From contig NZ_CP108370.1 in NCBI RefSeq assembly GCF_035953295.1, positions 682,001 through 746,000 on the forward strand: DNA of 64,000 nucleotides, written 5' to 3'. The position numbers were made by a program, and so were the translations under genes. Within the stretch, counting starts at the first letter, position 1; the number at the start of each line of letters is the position of its first letter. Of the stretch, positions 53,190 through 61,676 are shown piece after piece. This stretch comes from Streptomyces sp. NBC_01335. GTDB lineage: Bacteria; Actinomycetota; Actinomycetes; Streptomycetales; Streptomycetaceae. The notes under the pieces are model-generated. The model made no database searches. It had not been told where the DNA came from and worked only from the letters and a program-made list of their open reading frames with translations.

Positions 53190-53399
53190 CTAAGGGGCAG
53201 GATCGGCTGCCCTCCCGGCCTCGCCCTCGGAAACGGCTTGCTCACCCAGCAGGCGTACGACGGCGTTGTTCCCCACCACACCTTGGAGATGGGCCAGGCG
53301 AGCGACCACGGAGACCTCCGGAGCGGACCGGGCGATCGCCGAACGAGCCGCGGGCGACGCCGCGCGCTCCGGCCCGGCCTCAGCCGGCGAACCCTCCAT
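53190..53399 (-). CDS. Small protein with LQ-x3-GN-x-AV-x-RLL motif
   Basis: A 69-residue protein. The C-terminal half contains LQGVVGNNAVVRLL, closely like the LQRxxGNxAVxRLL motif found at the N-termini of DUF4157 and other contractile-injection-system associated proteins in Streptomyces (from memory). The first 35 residues are Ala/Glu/Pro-rich. ATG at 53399 with AAGGG upstream. It sits 73 bases upstream of the 573-residue gene in the same direction; together they may be one split or co-expressed cargo unit. Confidence 0.5.
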   Translation of the reverse strand: MEGSPAEAGPERAASPAARSAIARSAPEVSVVARLAHLQGVVGNNAVVRLLGEQAVSEGEAGRAADPAP

Positions 53400-53651
53400 C
53401 GCCCCGCCCTTCAGCAAGTCCCACCCTCCACGGCCACAGTGCCACCTGGCCCATGTCCCGACCAACTGGATGGCCATGGAGCTCCGTCGTACGGCAGCCC
53501 GGGTCCCCCGTCCCGCTGGAAGGGGCTCAACAGTGTTTCACCTGCTCGGCCTCGTCCAGGAGTGCGGTTTCCTGGGGCAGCCGACAACACCGAGGCAGCC
53601 AAGCCGTCTTGGCCGCACGACGGGGCCCTGGCCGGTGGGTGCCCTTGATGG

Positions 53652-54216
53652 TCACCAGCCGGTGACTCGCTTCCAGGTGCCCTCGATCGCCGGTCCGGTG
53701 TCGGACGCGCGGGTGCCGTCGACGACGTGGTAGCCGTGGTGCTGGGCGGCGGTGGCGCAGGCGTGGTCGGGCAGGATGCGCAGGCGGGTGCCGGCGGGCA
53801 GATCGGGAAGGCGGGCGCCGCCGCGGCGACGGCGGTGTCGCGTTCGTTCTTCGCAGCCAGGCGCCGTTCCTCCTCGGCGTGGGCGAAGTCGGGACTCGCC
53901 CGCATGAGTCGGTACGCCGTCGAGGCAGCCCGCGTCGTCCAGGATGCGGCCGATCCCGACGAGTGCGGGCGCGTCGGGCTTGAGGCCGCCGCGGTGTCCG
54001 CCGGTCTCGATCTGGGCGGGGAGGGGGATGCCTGCCTGGCGGAAGGCTTCGGCGACGCGCCAGGCCTGTTCGGTGCTGTCCGGCAGGAGTCGCAGAGTGA
54101 CACCGCGGCGCAGCGGTGCGAGGACGCGCGGCAGCTTGTGGGGGTCGACGCCGACGGCGTAGGCGAGGTCGGTGTAGCCGCCGTCGGGCCTCGCGGCGGT
54201 TGTCCAACAAGCCATC
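53652..54216 (-). pseudogene. Decayed D-threonine aldolase/alanine racemase-fold gene
   Basis: Minus-strand frames match a PLP-dependent D-threonine aldolase-type protein in pieces: VDPHKLPRVLAPLRRGVTLR, IPLPAQIETGGHRGGLKPDA, then a frameshift to FAHAEEERRLAAKNERDT, and the end RILPDHACATAAQHHGYHVV, then EGTWKRVTGW. The N-terminal PLP-lysine region is missing and an internal part is deleted. The deleted repeat copy E lies close to its 5' end. Confidence 0.75.
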
Positions 54217-54306
54217 AGCCGTGCGAGGTGGGCGGGGGCCAGGACGTCACCTCCTACGGCAAGGTGTTCGCCGCGACTGCCGGGCTCGCGGGACAGCCGG
54301 TGAAGC

Positions 54307-54365
54307 GCGTTGCGAATGTCCCGCCTGCCCTCCGGGCGGACGGCGCTGCTTTCGCAACACGCTTT
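54307..54365 (-). repeat. Dispersed palindromic repeat, internally deleted copy E
   Basis: Only the two ends of the repeat remain joined: TTGCGAATGTCCCGCCTG and CTCCGGGCGGACGGC, then GCTGCTTTCGCAACACGCTT. The outer TTGCGAAtG/C-TTTCGCAA arms are inverted repeats. The hairpin core found in copies A to D is absent. It lies about 40 bases before the next gene. Confidence 0.7.
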
Positions 54366-54402
54366 AGGCTGGTGGGCTATCACTTGTGAACGAAGGACAC
54401 AC

Positions 54403-55056
54403 ATGGCCCGCCCGTACAGCCCCGGACCGAAACAGTTCGTCTTCGTCGTCGGTGACGGCGACGACCAGCAGGTCTCCGTGAGCGACGCCCAGGAGGCGTA
54501 CGTAGCATTCTCCGCGTTCTTCCGGGAGCGAGCCTCCGACACCTACACCGTCGAGGACGTACTGGGGGGCCAGAGACTGGTGCTCCTGCCCGGTCAGGGC
54601 GTGATCGCCCGGACCGAGTGGGCGGACCGACGCCGGTCCGAATACCTCAAGGTCGACAGGACCAATCGCTACCTGCCGAGCGCGATGCTGTTCTTCGAGA
54701 ACGGATATGCCGGCCTCGACCACTTCGGCCAGTGGTTCCCGGACCTCGCCGGCCTCGACGCGTCACCGGAGACTCGCGGCGCCGCCCGCGCCGCCACGAT
54801 CACGACCGAAGCCGCGGCGATCGAAGAAGTCGCTCGGATCTGGTCGAATTCGGGCGTCGTGGACCCGAGCGACGCGTACTACGTCTTCTTCGACTCGCAC
54901 GATGTCGGCGACGACCGAGCCGAACGAGCCGAACTGCTCGGGTTGATCGCATTCCTGGGCCTCGAACGAGTCGACGCCCCGGCCGAGGCCGCCGCCGGCG
55001 AAGTCTGGGTACGCACCGACGAGCGCCTCGACGTCGAATTCGAACGGTGGTCATGA
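54403..55056 (+). CDS. Hypothetical protein
   Basis: A 217-residue acidic soluble protein. Segments such as KQFVFVVGDGDDQQVSVSDA, SYLKVDRT-type strands and YYVFFDSHDVGDDRAERAEL suggest a mixed alpha/beta fold; I recognise no family. ATG at 54403 has GAAGGA five bases upstream. The last codons run into a 13-base tandem repeat. It stands alone after repeat copy E. Confidence 0.6.
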   Translation: MARPYSPGPKQFVFVVGDGDDQQVSVSDAQEAYVAFSAFFRERASDTYTVEDVLGGQRLVLLPGQGVIARTEWADRRRSEYLKVDRTNRYLPSAMLFFENGYAGLDHFGQWFPDLAGLDASPETRGAARAATITTEAAAIEEVARIWSNSGVVDPSDAYYVFFDSHDVGDDRAERAELLGLIAFLGLERVDAPAEAAAGEVWVRTDERLDVEFERWS

Positions 55057-55096
55057 ACAGCGGTCATGAACAGCGGTCATGAACAGCGGTCATGAC
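55049..55096 (+). repeat. 13-base tandem repeat at a stop codon
   Basis: GGTCATGAACAGC is repeated three times and then partly a fourth. The first unit contains the TGA stop of the preceding gene. Each unit contains ATGA. It may be a slippage product with no function. Confidence 0.7.
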
Positions 55097-55422
55097 CAGA
55101 GGGTTCGGGACGGGGCCGCGGATTCCCCGTGATGCTCGCCGTGGGCCCGCGGCCGACCGTGCCCAGCCGGTGCGCGCCCCTGCGGCTTCCGGGGATGGAG
55201 AACCGTACCGCCCGGCTGGGCCGTCCGTGTGACAGCCGACGGGAAGGTCATGCCGGTCCGAACCGGGCGGACACGTCCTGCGTACGGTCCGTTCCGGTGA
55301 CCGCGCACGGTCCGATTCCGATGTGCGGCCCGCCCGCGCCCGGGGCGCCCCGAACCCCGGGCAGGCGGGGGTCCTCCGGCGGGGCCGGCGCGCGGCTCCG
55401 CCGAAGTCGGCAGGAGGTCGTC

Positions 55423-57510
55423 ATGGATGTGTCGCCGGGTACGCAGGACGGTCCCGGGCCGGAGTGGGACCGGGCCGTCCTCTGGGCGCTCTTCTCCGAG
55501 GCCCCCAGCGGTCTCCTCGTGCTCGACCGGGACTTGCGGCTCGTACGGTTCAACAGCGCCGCCCGGCACGTGGACTCCGTCCCCCTGAGCCATGCTCTGG
55601 GCCGGCGCCTCGCCGACTGGGCGGGTGACTTCTACGACGCCGGCGTGGAGGCCACCCTGCGCGACGTCCTGGACAGCGGCGTGCCGGCGCTCGACATCGA
55701 GATGACCGGCCACCTCGCTTCCGAGAAGACCGAGACGGCCCTGTCCGTCTCGTGCTTCCGGCTCGCCGATCAGGACAGCGGCGTCCTCGGGGTCGCGTTG
55801 GCGATCGTGGACGTCACCGACCGCCAACGGTCCCGTAAGCGGCTGGAGCTGCTCAGACGGGCGGGCGGACGCATCGGTACCACCCTGGACATCTTCCGCA
55901 CGGCGCAGGAACTCGCGGACGAGCTGTCACCGGCCCTCGCCGACGTGGTGGTCGTCGAGGTCCTGGACGCGGTACTGCGCGGTGAGGCCGCGTCCCCCGG
56001 TCCGGTCCTGGAGAGCGGCCCCCTGCGCTGCGCCGGACAGCGCACCCTACCGGAGCTCGAAGCGCGGGGGATCTCCGAGATCGGCGAGGTGATCGGGCTC
56101 TCCTTCGCGACCCCGTTCGTGCAGTGCATGACCGATCTGCAGACGCGGCTCGTCAACCGCCTCGCCCCGCACACCGCCTGGCTGGAACGGGAGCCGCGGC
56201 GGGGCCGTCATCTGGTCGGGCTCGGCGCCCACTCGCTGATGGTGCTCCCGCTGACCGCCCGGGGCGTGGTCCTGGGTCTGGCCCGCTGCTACCGGCTGGG
56301 CCAGGCCCCCGCCTTCGACGAGGAGGACCTCGCCGTGGCCGCCGAGCTCGCCGACCGGGCGGCCCTGTGCCTGGACAATGCCCGTTTGTACAACCGCGAG
56401 CGGTCGGCCGCGCGCATCCTCCAGCTCACCCTGCGGCCTGCCCGGGTGACCGACCACCCCGCCGTGGAGACCGCGTTCAGCTATCGGCCGTTCGGGCCGG
56501 GGGGCGACTGGTTCGACGTCATCCCTCTGTCCGGGGCCCGGGTGGCGCTCGTCGCGGGCGATACGGCGGGCCGGGGCATCCGGGCCGCCGCCACGATGGG
56601 CGAGGTCAGGTCGGCGATCGGCGTACTCGCGGTGCTCGATCTTCCGCCGGACGAGGTGCTGCAACGTCTGCACGCCCTGGTGACCCGCTTGGAGGGTGAG
56701 CAGCGGCAGAGCGACGACGGGGACGACGACTCCCGGGAGAGGACGTGTCTGTACATGGTGTACGACCCCGTGTCGCGGCGCTGCACGATGGCGAGCGCCG
56801 GGCATCCGGCCCCCGTACTCGCCCACCCGGACGGCACGGTCGAGTACGCCGATGTTCCCTCCGGACCGCCTTTGGGCCGCGGGATGCCGGACTACCGCAC
56901 GACCGATGTGGAGCTGCCCGAGGGCTGCGTCGTGACCCTGGCCAACGCGGCGCTGCTCCGCGCGGCTTCGGGCACGCGTGAGGAGCGGCTGGCGCATCTG
57001 CACGACGCGCTGCTGCCCTCCGCCCGCCCCCTGCAGGAGATCTGCGACGCCCTGATCTACACGCTGGCTCCCGAGCGGGCGGACAACGACGCCGTCCTCC
57101 TGCTGGCGCGCACCCGGGTCCTGGGACCCGACCGGGTCGGGACGTGGACACTGCCCAACGATCCCGCCGCGGTGGCGGGGGCGAGAGCGTCGGTGGAGAG
57201 CCGACTTGCCGCCTGGGGGCTCGAAGCCCACGCGTTCACCGCGGCGTTGGTCGTCAGTGAGCTGGTCACCAACGCCGTCCGGTACTCCCACGGCGACATC
57301 GGCCTCCGCCTCGTCCTCGACGGGACGACCTTGGTGTGCGAAGTGACCGACGACAGCAGCACGGCCCCGCACCTCCGGCACGCCGAAGCGGGCGACGAGG
57401 GCGGGCGCGGCCTCTCCATCACGTCGCAGATGAGCACCCGCTGGGGCACCCGGCCGGAGGCACGGGGCAAAACCATCTGGGCCGAGGTGCCGCTGACCGA
57501 CGAGGTGTGA
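55423..57510 (+). CDS. PAS-GAF-SpoIIE phosphatase with anti-sigma-type ATPase domain
   Basis: A 695-residue signalling protein. Domains in order: PAS about 20-125 (EAPSGLLVLDRDLRLVRFNS), GAF about 140-310 (GAHSLMVLPLTARGVVLGLA), PP2C/SpoIIE phosphatase about 330-550 (SYRPFGPGGDWFDVIPLSGA, VALVAGDTAGRGI, then DNDAVLLLARTR) and a HATPase_c module about 565-690 (ALVVSELVTNAVRYS, then GGRGLSIT). Metal-binding Asp residues of the phosphatase are kept. It should sense a signal and dephosphorylate an anti-anti-sigma partner. AGGAGG precedes the ATG. Confidence 0.93.
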   Translation: MDVSPGTQDGPGPEWDRAVLWALFSEAPSGLLVLDRDLRLVRFNSAARHVDSVPLSHALGRRLADWAGDFYDAGVEATLRDVLDSGVPALDIEMTGHLASEKTETALSVSCFRLADQDSGVLGVALAIVDVTDRQRSRKRLELLRRAGGRIGTTLDIFRTAQELADELSPALADVVVVEVLDAVLRGEAASPGPVLESGPLRCAGQRTLPELEARGISEIGEVIGLSFATPFVQCMTDLQTRLVNRLAPHTAWLEREPRRGRHLVGLGAHSLMVLPLTARGVVLGLARCYRLGQAPAFDEEDLAVAAELADRAALCLDNARLYNRERSAARILQLTLRPARVTDHPAVETAFSYRPFGPGGDWFDVIPLSGARVALVAGDTAGRGIRAAATMGEVRSAIGVLAVLDLPPDEVLQRLHALVTRLEGEQRQSDDGDDDSRERTCLYMVYDPVSRRCTMASAGHPAPVLAHPDGTVEYADVPSGPPLGRGMPDYRTTDVELPEGCVVTLANAALLRAASGTREERLAHLHDALLPSARPLQEICDALIYTLAPERADNDAVLLLARTRVLGPDRVGTWTLPNDPAAVAGARASVESRLAAWGLEAHAFTAALVVSELVTNAVRYSHGDIGLRLVLDGTTLVCEVTDDSSTAPHLRHAEAGDEGGRGLSITSQMSTRWGTRPEARGKTIWAEVPLTDEV

Positions 57511-57708
57511 GCGACACGGCGTCCGAACCCGCGTCCCAGGGGCCCATGTCGTGCGCACGCGGGTCGATGTGGTCGGCGGACGATCGCCCGCGTCCTGCCG
57601 GGTGGCTCCGCAGTGGTGGAGTACGCGCTGAGGCCGATGCCTCTTGTCCCCTGCCGGAACGGCGGAGTAGCGTCCGCGCCGACGCTGTCTACGGGGGGAT
57701 GATCCACG

Positions 57709-58743
57709 GTGCGACTGCTGGTCCTGGGCGGTTCGGTGTTCGTCGGGCGGGCGGTGGTGGCGGCCGCGCTCGCACGCGGCTGGGAGGTCACCACCTTCAA
57801 CTGGGACCGCTCGGGCCGCGGCCCGGGCGAGGTGGAGCGGCTGACCGGGGACCGCACCGATCCCGCCGACCTCGCCGTCCTGCGCGGGCGTTCCTGGGAC
57901 GCGGTCGTCGACACCTGGGCGGGGCGGGCCGAGGCGGTGCGGGAGTCGGCGTCCCTGCTGGCCGGCAGCGTCGGCCACTACAGCTACGTCTCCAGCCTGA
58001 TGGCCTATCACTGGCCCGTCCCGAGGCCGCTCACCGAGGCGGCCCCGCTGCGCCCGCCCTCCCCCGGTTCCCGCACCGAGGACTACCCCGCCCGCAAGGC
58101 GGCCGCGGAGCGGGCGGTGGTGGAGGTCATGGGCGACCGGGCGCTGCTGTCGCGTCCCGGCCTGGTCCTCGGCCCGTGGGAGCACCCGGGCCGGCTGCCG
58201 AGGTGGCTGCTGCGGATGGCCTCGGCCACGGAGGGCGAGCCGGTCCTGGCACCGGGCAGCCCCGACCGGGGCGTCCAGTACGTGGACGTCCGCGACCTCG
58301 CGCAGTGGATCCTGCACGCCGCCGGGCAGGGGCTCGGCGGGGCGTACAACCTGAGCTGCCCGCCCGGCCACGCGACGATGGGCGGCCTGCTGGACGCCTG
58401 CGCCGAGGTGACGGGAAGCGCGGGCCGGCTGGTGAGGGTGGACGAGCGGTGGCTGGCCGGTACAGGTGTGGTTCCGTGGACCGAGCTGCCCGTCTGGGTG
58501 CCTGCCGAGGGCGAGGGCGCCGGGATCTACGACGTGGATCCCGGCGTGGGGATCGCCGCCGGTGCGCGGTACCGCCCGCTGGTGGAGACGGTGGCGGACA
58601 CCTGGGCCTGGCTGCGGCGGATCCCGGCGGAGAAGCTGGGCAGGGCCGTGCGCACCACCGGGTGGCTGCCGGCCGAGCGGGAGGAGCAGGTGCTGCGGGC
58701 CTGGCAGAAGGAGAAGGAGGAGGTGGTCCGCCGGGCGCGCTGA
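57709..58743 (+). CDS. NAD-dependent epimerase/dehydratase family protein
   Basis: A 344-residue Rossmann-fold protein. The nucleotide motif is LLVLGGSVFVGRAVV, with the acidic or basic selector region after it. GHYSYVSSLMAYHW replaces the usual YxxxK; the catalytic role of EDYPARKAAAERAV (Tyr and Lys) is likely. Members include isomerases and reductases of sugars and small metabolites. GTG at 57709 with GGGGGGA upstream. It is convergent with the metabolite cluster at the right and shares a terminator, so it is probably not part of it. Confidence 0.85.
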   Translation: MRLLVLGGSVFVGRAVVAAALARGWEVTTFNWDRSGRGPGEVERLTGDRTDPADLAVLRGRSWDAVVDTWAGRAEAVRESASLLAGSVGHYSYVSSLMAYHWPVPRPLTEAAPLRPPSPGSRTEDYPARKAAAERAVVEVMGDRALLSRPGLVLGPWEHPGRLPRWLLRMASATEGEPVLAPGSPDRGVQYVDVRDLAQWILHAAGQGLGGAYNLSCPPGHATMGGLLDACAEVTGSAGRLVRVDERWLAGTGVVPWTELPVWVPAEGEGAGIYDVDPGVGIAAGARYRPLVETVADTWAWLRRIPAEKLGRAVRTTGWLPAEREEQVLRAWQKEKEEVVRRAR

Positions 58744-58763
58744 AGGGCGCCCGGCGGACCACC
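58722..58763. terminator. Bidirectional terminator overlapping a coding end
   Basis: A perfect 17-base stem, GGTGGTCCGCCGGGCGC at 58722-58738 with its complement at 58747-58763, has an 8-base loop. The left arm codes for the last residues of the epimerase, whose stop lies in the loop. The stem ends 9 bases before the folD stop. Confidence 0.88.
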
Positions 58764-58771
58764 TACGGGGC

Positions 58772-59611
58772 TCAGCTCTCGGCGGCCTGCACGGTGTGCC
58801 GGAGCAGCAGTGCGGTGGTCACCGGGCCGACACCGCCGGGGACCGGGGTGAGGCCGCCGGCCCGCTCGGCCGCGGCCGGGTCGACATCGCCGACGAGGCC
58901 GCCGTCCGGGGTGGGGTTGGTGCCGACGTCGATCACCACGGCGCCGTCACGGACGTGGTCGGCGGTCAGCAGACCGGCCCGCCCGACCGCGGCGACCAGG
59001 ACGTCGGCGGTGCGGGTGACGGCCGCGAGGTCGGCGGTGCGGGAGTGGCAGACGGTCACGGTCGCGTCCCGGTCGAGCAGGAGGTGCGCGGCGGGCTTGC
59101 CCACGACGGTGGACCGGCCGACGACGACGGCGTGCCGTCCCGACAGCTCGACCTCGTGGTGCTCCAGCAGCCGGACGACGGCCTCGGCCGTGGCCGGGGC
59201 GAACGCCGGGAGGCCGGCGGCGAGCCGGCCGAGCGACAGCGGGTTGGCCCCGTCGACGTCCTTCTCGGGCGCGATCGCGGATGCCAGGTCCTCCAGCGCC
59301 GCGCCGGCCGGCAGCGGCGTCTGCAGGATGACGCCGTGCACCTGCGGGTCGTCGCTGAGGCGGCGCAGGGTGTCGGCGACCTCGGTGGTGGTGGCCTGCG
59401 GGCCGAGGTCGACGACGTCGCACACCAGCCCGCACTTGGCCGCCGCGCGGGCGATCGAGCGGACGTACCAGGCGCTGGCCCCGTCGTCGGTGGCGCTGAC
59501 CACGGCCAGGCGGACGGGCCGGCCCTGGGCGGCCAGCTTCTCGGCGAGCTCGGTGGTCTCGGCGCGGATCGCGGCGGCGAGTTCCCGGCCGGAAAGGACG
59601 GCTGCGGTCAC
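58772..59611 (-). CDS. folD: FolD-like methylene-THF dehydrogenase paralogue
   Basis: A 279-residue FolD-family enzyme. NADP-binding VVVGRSTVVGKPAAHLLL, DVGTNPTPDGGLVGDVD and PGGVGPVTTALLL are all present, as is KDVDG. The catalytic Tyr-x3-Lys is changed: residues 49-53 read YVRSI, so the Lys needed for the cyclohydrolase half-reaction is Ile. By family knowledge such a protein should keep dehydrogenase and lose cyclohydrolase activity. GTG at 59611 overlaps the stop of the cyclodeaminase gene by GTGA. It is the last gene of the metabolite operon and likely an extra copy beside a housekeeping folD. Confidence 0.9.
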   Translation of the reverse strand: MTAAVLSGRELAAAIRAETTELAEKLAAQGRPVRLAVVSATDDGASAWYVRSIARAAAKCGLVCDVVDLGPQATTTEVADTLRRLSDDPQVHGVILQTPLPAGAALEDLASAIAPEKDVDGANPLSLGRLAAGLPAFAPATAEAVVRLLEHHEVELSGRHAVVVGRSTVVGKPAAHLLLDRDATVTVCHSRTADLAAVTRTADVLVAAVGRAGLLTADHVRDGAVVIDVGTNPTPDGGLVGDVDPAAAERAGGLTPVPGGVGPVTTALLLRHTVQAAES

Positions 59612-60228
59612 CGGTTGATCTCCTTGCGTACGGCGGCGGTGGTGGCGGCGGCCCGTGCCGCGACCTGGTCGGCTGCGGCGGCCCGGGCGGCGAACGCGGT
59701 GCGCGCGGCCTCGTCCTTGATGCCGCCGAGATTCACTTCGACGTTCACCTGGCCGGTGGCGGCGGCGGCCCGGATGGCCTCGGCCGCGGCGGCGACGTCG
59801 CTGAGCACGTTGCGGTTGCCGACCGGGAGCAGCAGCTCGGCCAGCTCGGCCAGCCGGGTGGACAGCTCGACGGTGCGGGCGGGCGGCTCGGCGGCACCGA
59901 TCAGGGCCTCGGCGATGGCGGCCGAGCGGGCGGCCTTCTCCTCGCCGGTCGCCTTCGGCAGGCCGTAGGCCGCGGCGACCGCGCCGAACGCGACGGCGTC
60001 GTCCTCGGCGAGCTGCAGGGCCTGCGCTCGCGCGTCGTCCGTCTCCGTGCGGACGCGGCTGATCACGGCCTCGTGCTCGGCGTACTTCGGCCCCTCGCTG
60101 TAGCGGGCCACCATGCCGAGCAGGGCGGCCGCCTGGGCGGCGTGCAGAGCGGCACTCGCCCCACCGCCCGGTGCCGGGACGCGGTCCGCCAACTGCTGGA
60201 GGAAGTCGCCGATGGCCTGATCACGCAT
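59608..60228 (-). CDS. Methenyl-THF cyclohydrolase/formimino-THF cyclodeaminase family (FchA-like)
   Basis: A 206-residue all-helical protein of the FTCD_C/FchA family. The opening FLQQLADRVPAPGGGASAAL is the family signature. LPVGNRNVLSDVAAAAEAI and VNVEVNLGGIKDE are further conserved parts. In Clostridium and methylotrophs FchA converts methenyl-THF to 10-formyl-THF. Coupled by GTGA to a FolD lacking that activity, it probably supplies the missing step. ATG at 60228 with ACGGAG upstream; the longer open frame upstream runs inside the condensation gene and is rejected. Confidence 0.87.
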   Translation of the reverse strand: MRDQAIGDFLQQLADRVPAPGGGASAALHAAQAAALLGMVARYSEGPKYAEHEAVISRVRTETDDARAQALQLAEDDAVAFGAVAAAYGLPKATGEEKAARSAAIAEALIGAAEPPARTVELSTRLAELAELLLPVGNRNVLSDVAAAAEAIRAAAATGQVNVEVNLGGIKDEAARTAFAARAAAADQVAARAAATTAAVRKEINR

Positions 60229-60302
60229 GCGTGCTCCGTAGCAAACTGGATTCCGTTGTTGTCGCTGCGTCACCGATGGTACCGGCGGCAGCGGACGCCG
60301 TT

Positions 60303-61676
60303 TCAGCCGAGGTCGCCCAACTGCCGTGCAGCCGCGGCCGCGTCGGTCAGCGAGGTGAGCAGGGCCAGGTGGCGGGAGACCTCCTGGACCGCTGTGTCGG
60401 GGACGACCGTGCGGTCGTAGTCGGCGTAGAAGACCGGCTCGGGGTCGGTGGTGGCGATCAGCCAGAGCTGTCCGGCGTAGCGGGCGACGGGTTCGGGGCC
60501 CGGCTCGGCGGCGGCGTAGGGCTCGACGGTCAGCCCGGGCGCCGGTGTCCGGCCGGTCGCCGAGCCGCGCATCCGGCCGGGGACGATGTTGACGGTGACC
60601 GGGGACAGGCCCGGGTGCCACGCCGCGGCGGGCGCGTCCGCCGGCTGCTCGTCCTCCAGGAGGCGGCGCAGACCCGGCAGGGTGAAGGGGGCTGCCGAGC
60701 GGGCCGCGCCCTCGGTCAGCCCGCGCTGGACCCGGCGTGCGAACTCGCCCAGTTCGGTGCCCTCGTCGAGGGCGACGCGGACGGGGAAGCGGCGGCAGAA
60801 CATGCCGACCAGGTCCCACTCCTCCTCGCGGTCGCGCCCGTGGTACTGGTAGTTGGCCAGCAGCGCGGGCTGCTCCAGCGCCCTGCCGACGGCGAGCAGG
60901 CACAGCGCGGTGGTGGCGCTGGCAGCGGTGACGCGGGCGGCGCGCGCGAACGCCCCGAGGCGGCGCGGGAAGCCGGGGCCGGGGCGGGCGGCGACGAGCC
61001 GGGCGCCGCCCGATCCGTCCTCGCTCTGGGCGAGCGGGGGCGCCGAACCGGGGGCCGGCCAGGGGCTGGGCGACTCGCCGACGACCCGCCGCCAGTGGGC
61101 CAGCTGCGCGGGGGTCGGCACCGTGCCGTGCGCGGCCTGGGCGTCGGCGAGTCGCGGGTAGTCGGTGCGCAGCGGAGCGAGGTCCGGGGCGTTCGCCGCG
61201 TACGCCGTCCACAGGTCGCGCCACAGGACGCCGGCCGACCAGGCGTCCCACGCCATGTGGTGGATCGTCAGGACGAGTACGTGGTCGTCCCGGGCGGCCG
61301 CCAGCAGGTCGGCGCGCAGCGGTCCGGTGCCGAACAGGTCGAGCCGGCGCCCGGCCGCCTCGGCGACGGCGGCGGCCAGCCCGTCCGGCGTCACCGTGGA
61401 GCGGCCGAACCAGGGGTGCGCGGCCACGGCGGGCGCGAAGCTCTGCCGGATTCCGTCCGGTGTGCGCACCAGCCGCATCCGCAGCGGGTCGTGGCGCTCG
61501 ACGACGAGGGCCAGCGCGGCCCGCAGGCGGTCCGCGTCCAGCGGGCCGCGGATCCGCCAGCTGTGCGTGAGGCGCCAGCGGCGGATCTTGTCCCGGCTGA
61601 GGCCCATCCGCTGTTCCAGGGTGAGCGGATGGGCCGTGACGGGCCCGGCCGCGGTCTCGGCCGGGGCCGTGCTCAC
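60303..61676 (-). CDS. Free-standing NRPS condensation-domain protein
   Basis: A 457-residue condensation-domain enzyme not fused to other modules. The active motif is IHHMAWDAWS (His-His at 139-140, Asp 144), where the usual final Gly of HHxxxDG is Ala. Other parts are PLRMRLVRTPDG in the N-lobe and LLANYQYHGRDREE and VGMFCRRFPVRVAL in the C-lobe, as in amide- or ester-forming domains. It would join a carrier-bound acyl or aminoacyl group to a nucleophile. GTG at 61676 overlaps the P450 stop by GTGA. It is central to the metabolite operon. Confidence 0.85.
   Translation of the reverse strand: MSTAPAETAAGPVTAHPLTLEQRMGLSRDKIRRWRLTHSWRIRGPLDADRLRAALALVVERHDPLRMRLVRTPDGIRQSFAPAVAAHPWFGRSTVTPDGLAAAVAEAAGRRLDLFGTGPLRADLLAAARDDHVLVLTIHHMAWDAWSAGVLWRDLWTAYAANAPDLAPLRTDYPRLADAQAAHGTVPTPAQLAHWRRVVGESPSPWPAPGSAPPLAQSEDGSGGARLVAARPGPGFPRRLGAFARAARVTAASATTALCLLAVGRALEQPALLANYQYHGRDREEEWDLVGMFCRRFPVRVALDEGTELGEFARRVQRGLTEGAARSAAPFTLPGLRRLLEDEQPADAPAAAWHPGLSPVTVNIVPGRMRGSATGRTPAPGLTVEPYAAAEPGPEPVARYAGQLWLIATTDPEPVFYADYDRTVVPDTAVQEVSRHLALLTSLTDAAAAARQLGDLG

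Noticed and set aside
57709..58743. Epimerase considered as part of the P450/condensation cluster
   Set aside because: It is convergent and separated by a strong shared terminator; without more sequence there is no reason to include it.
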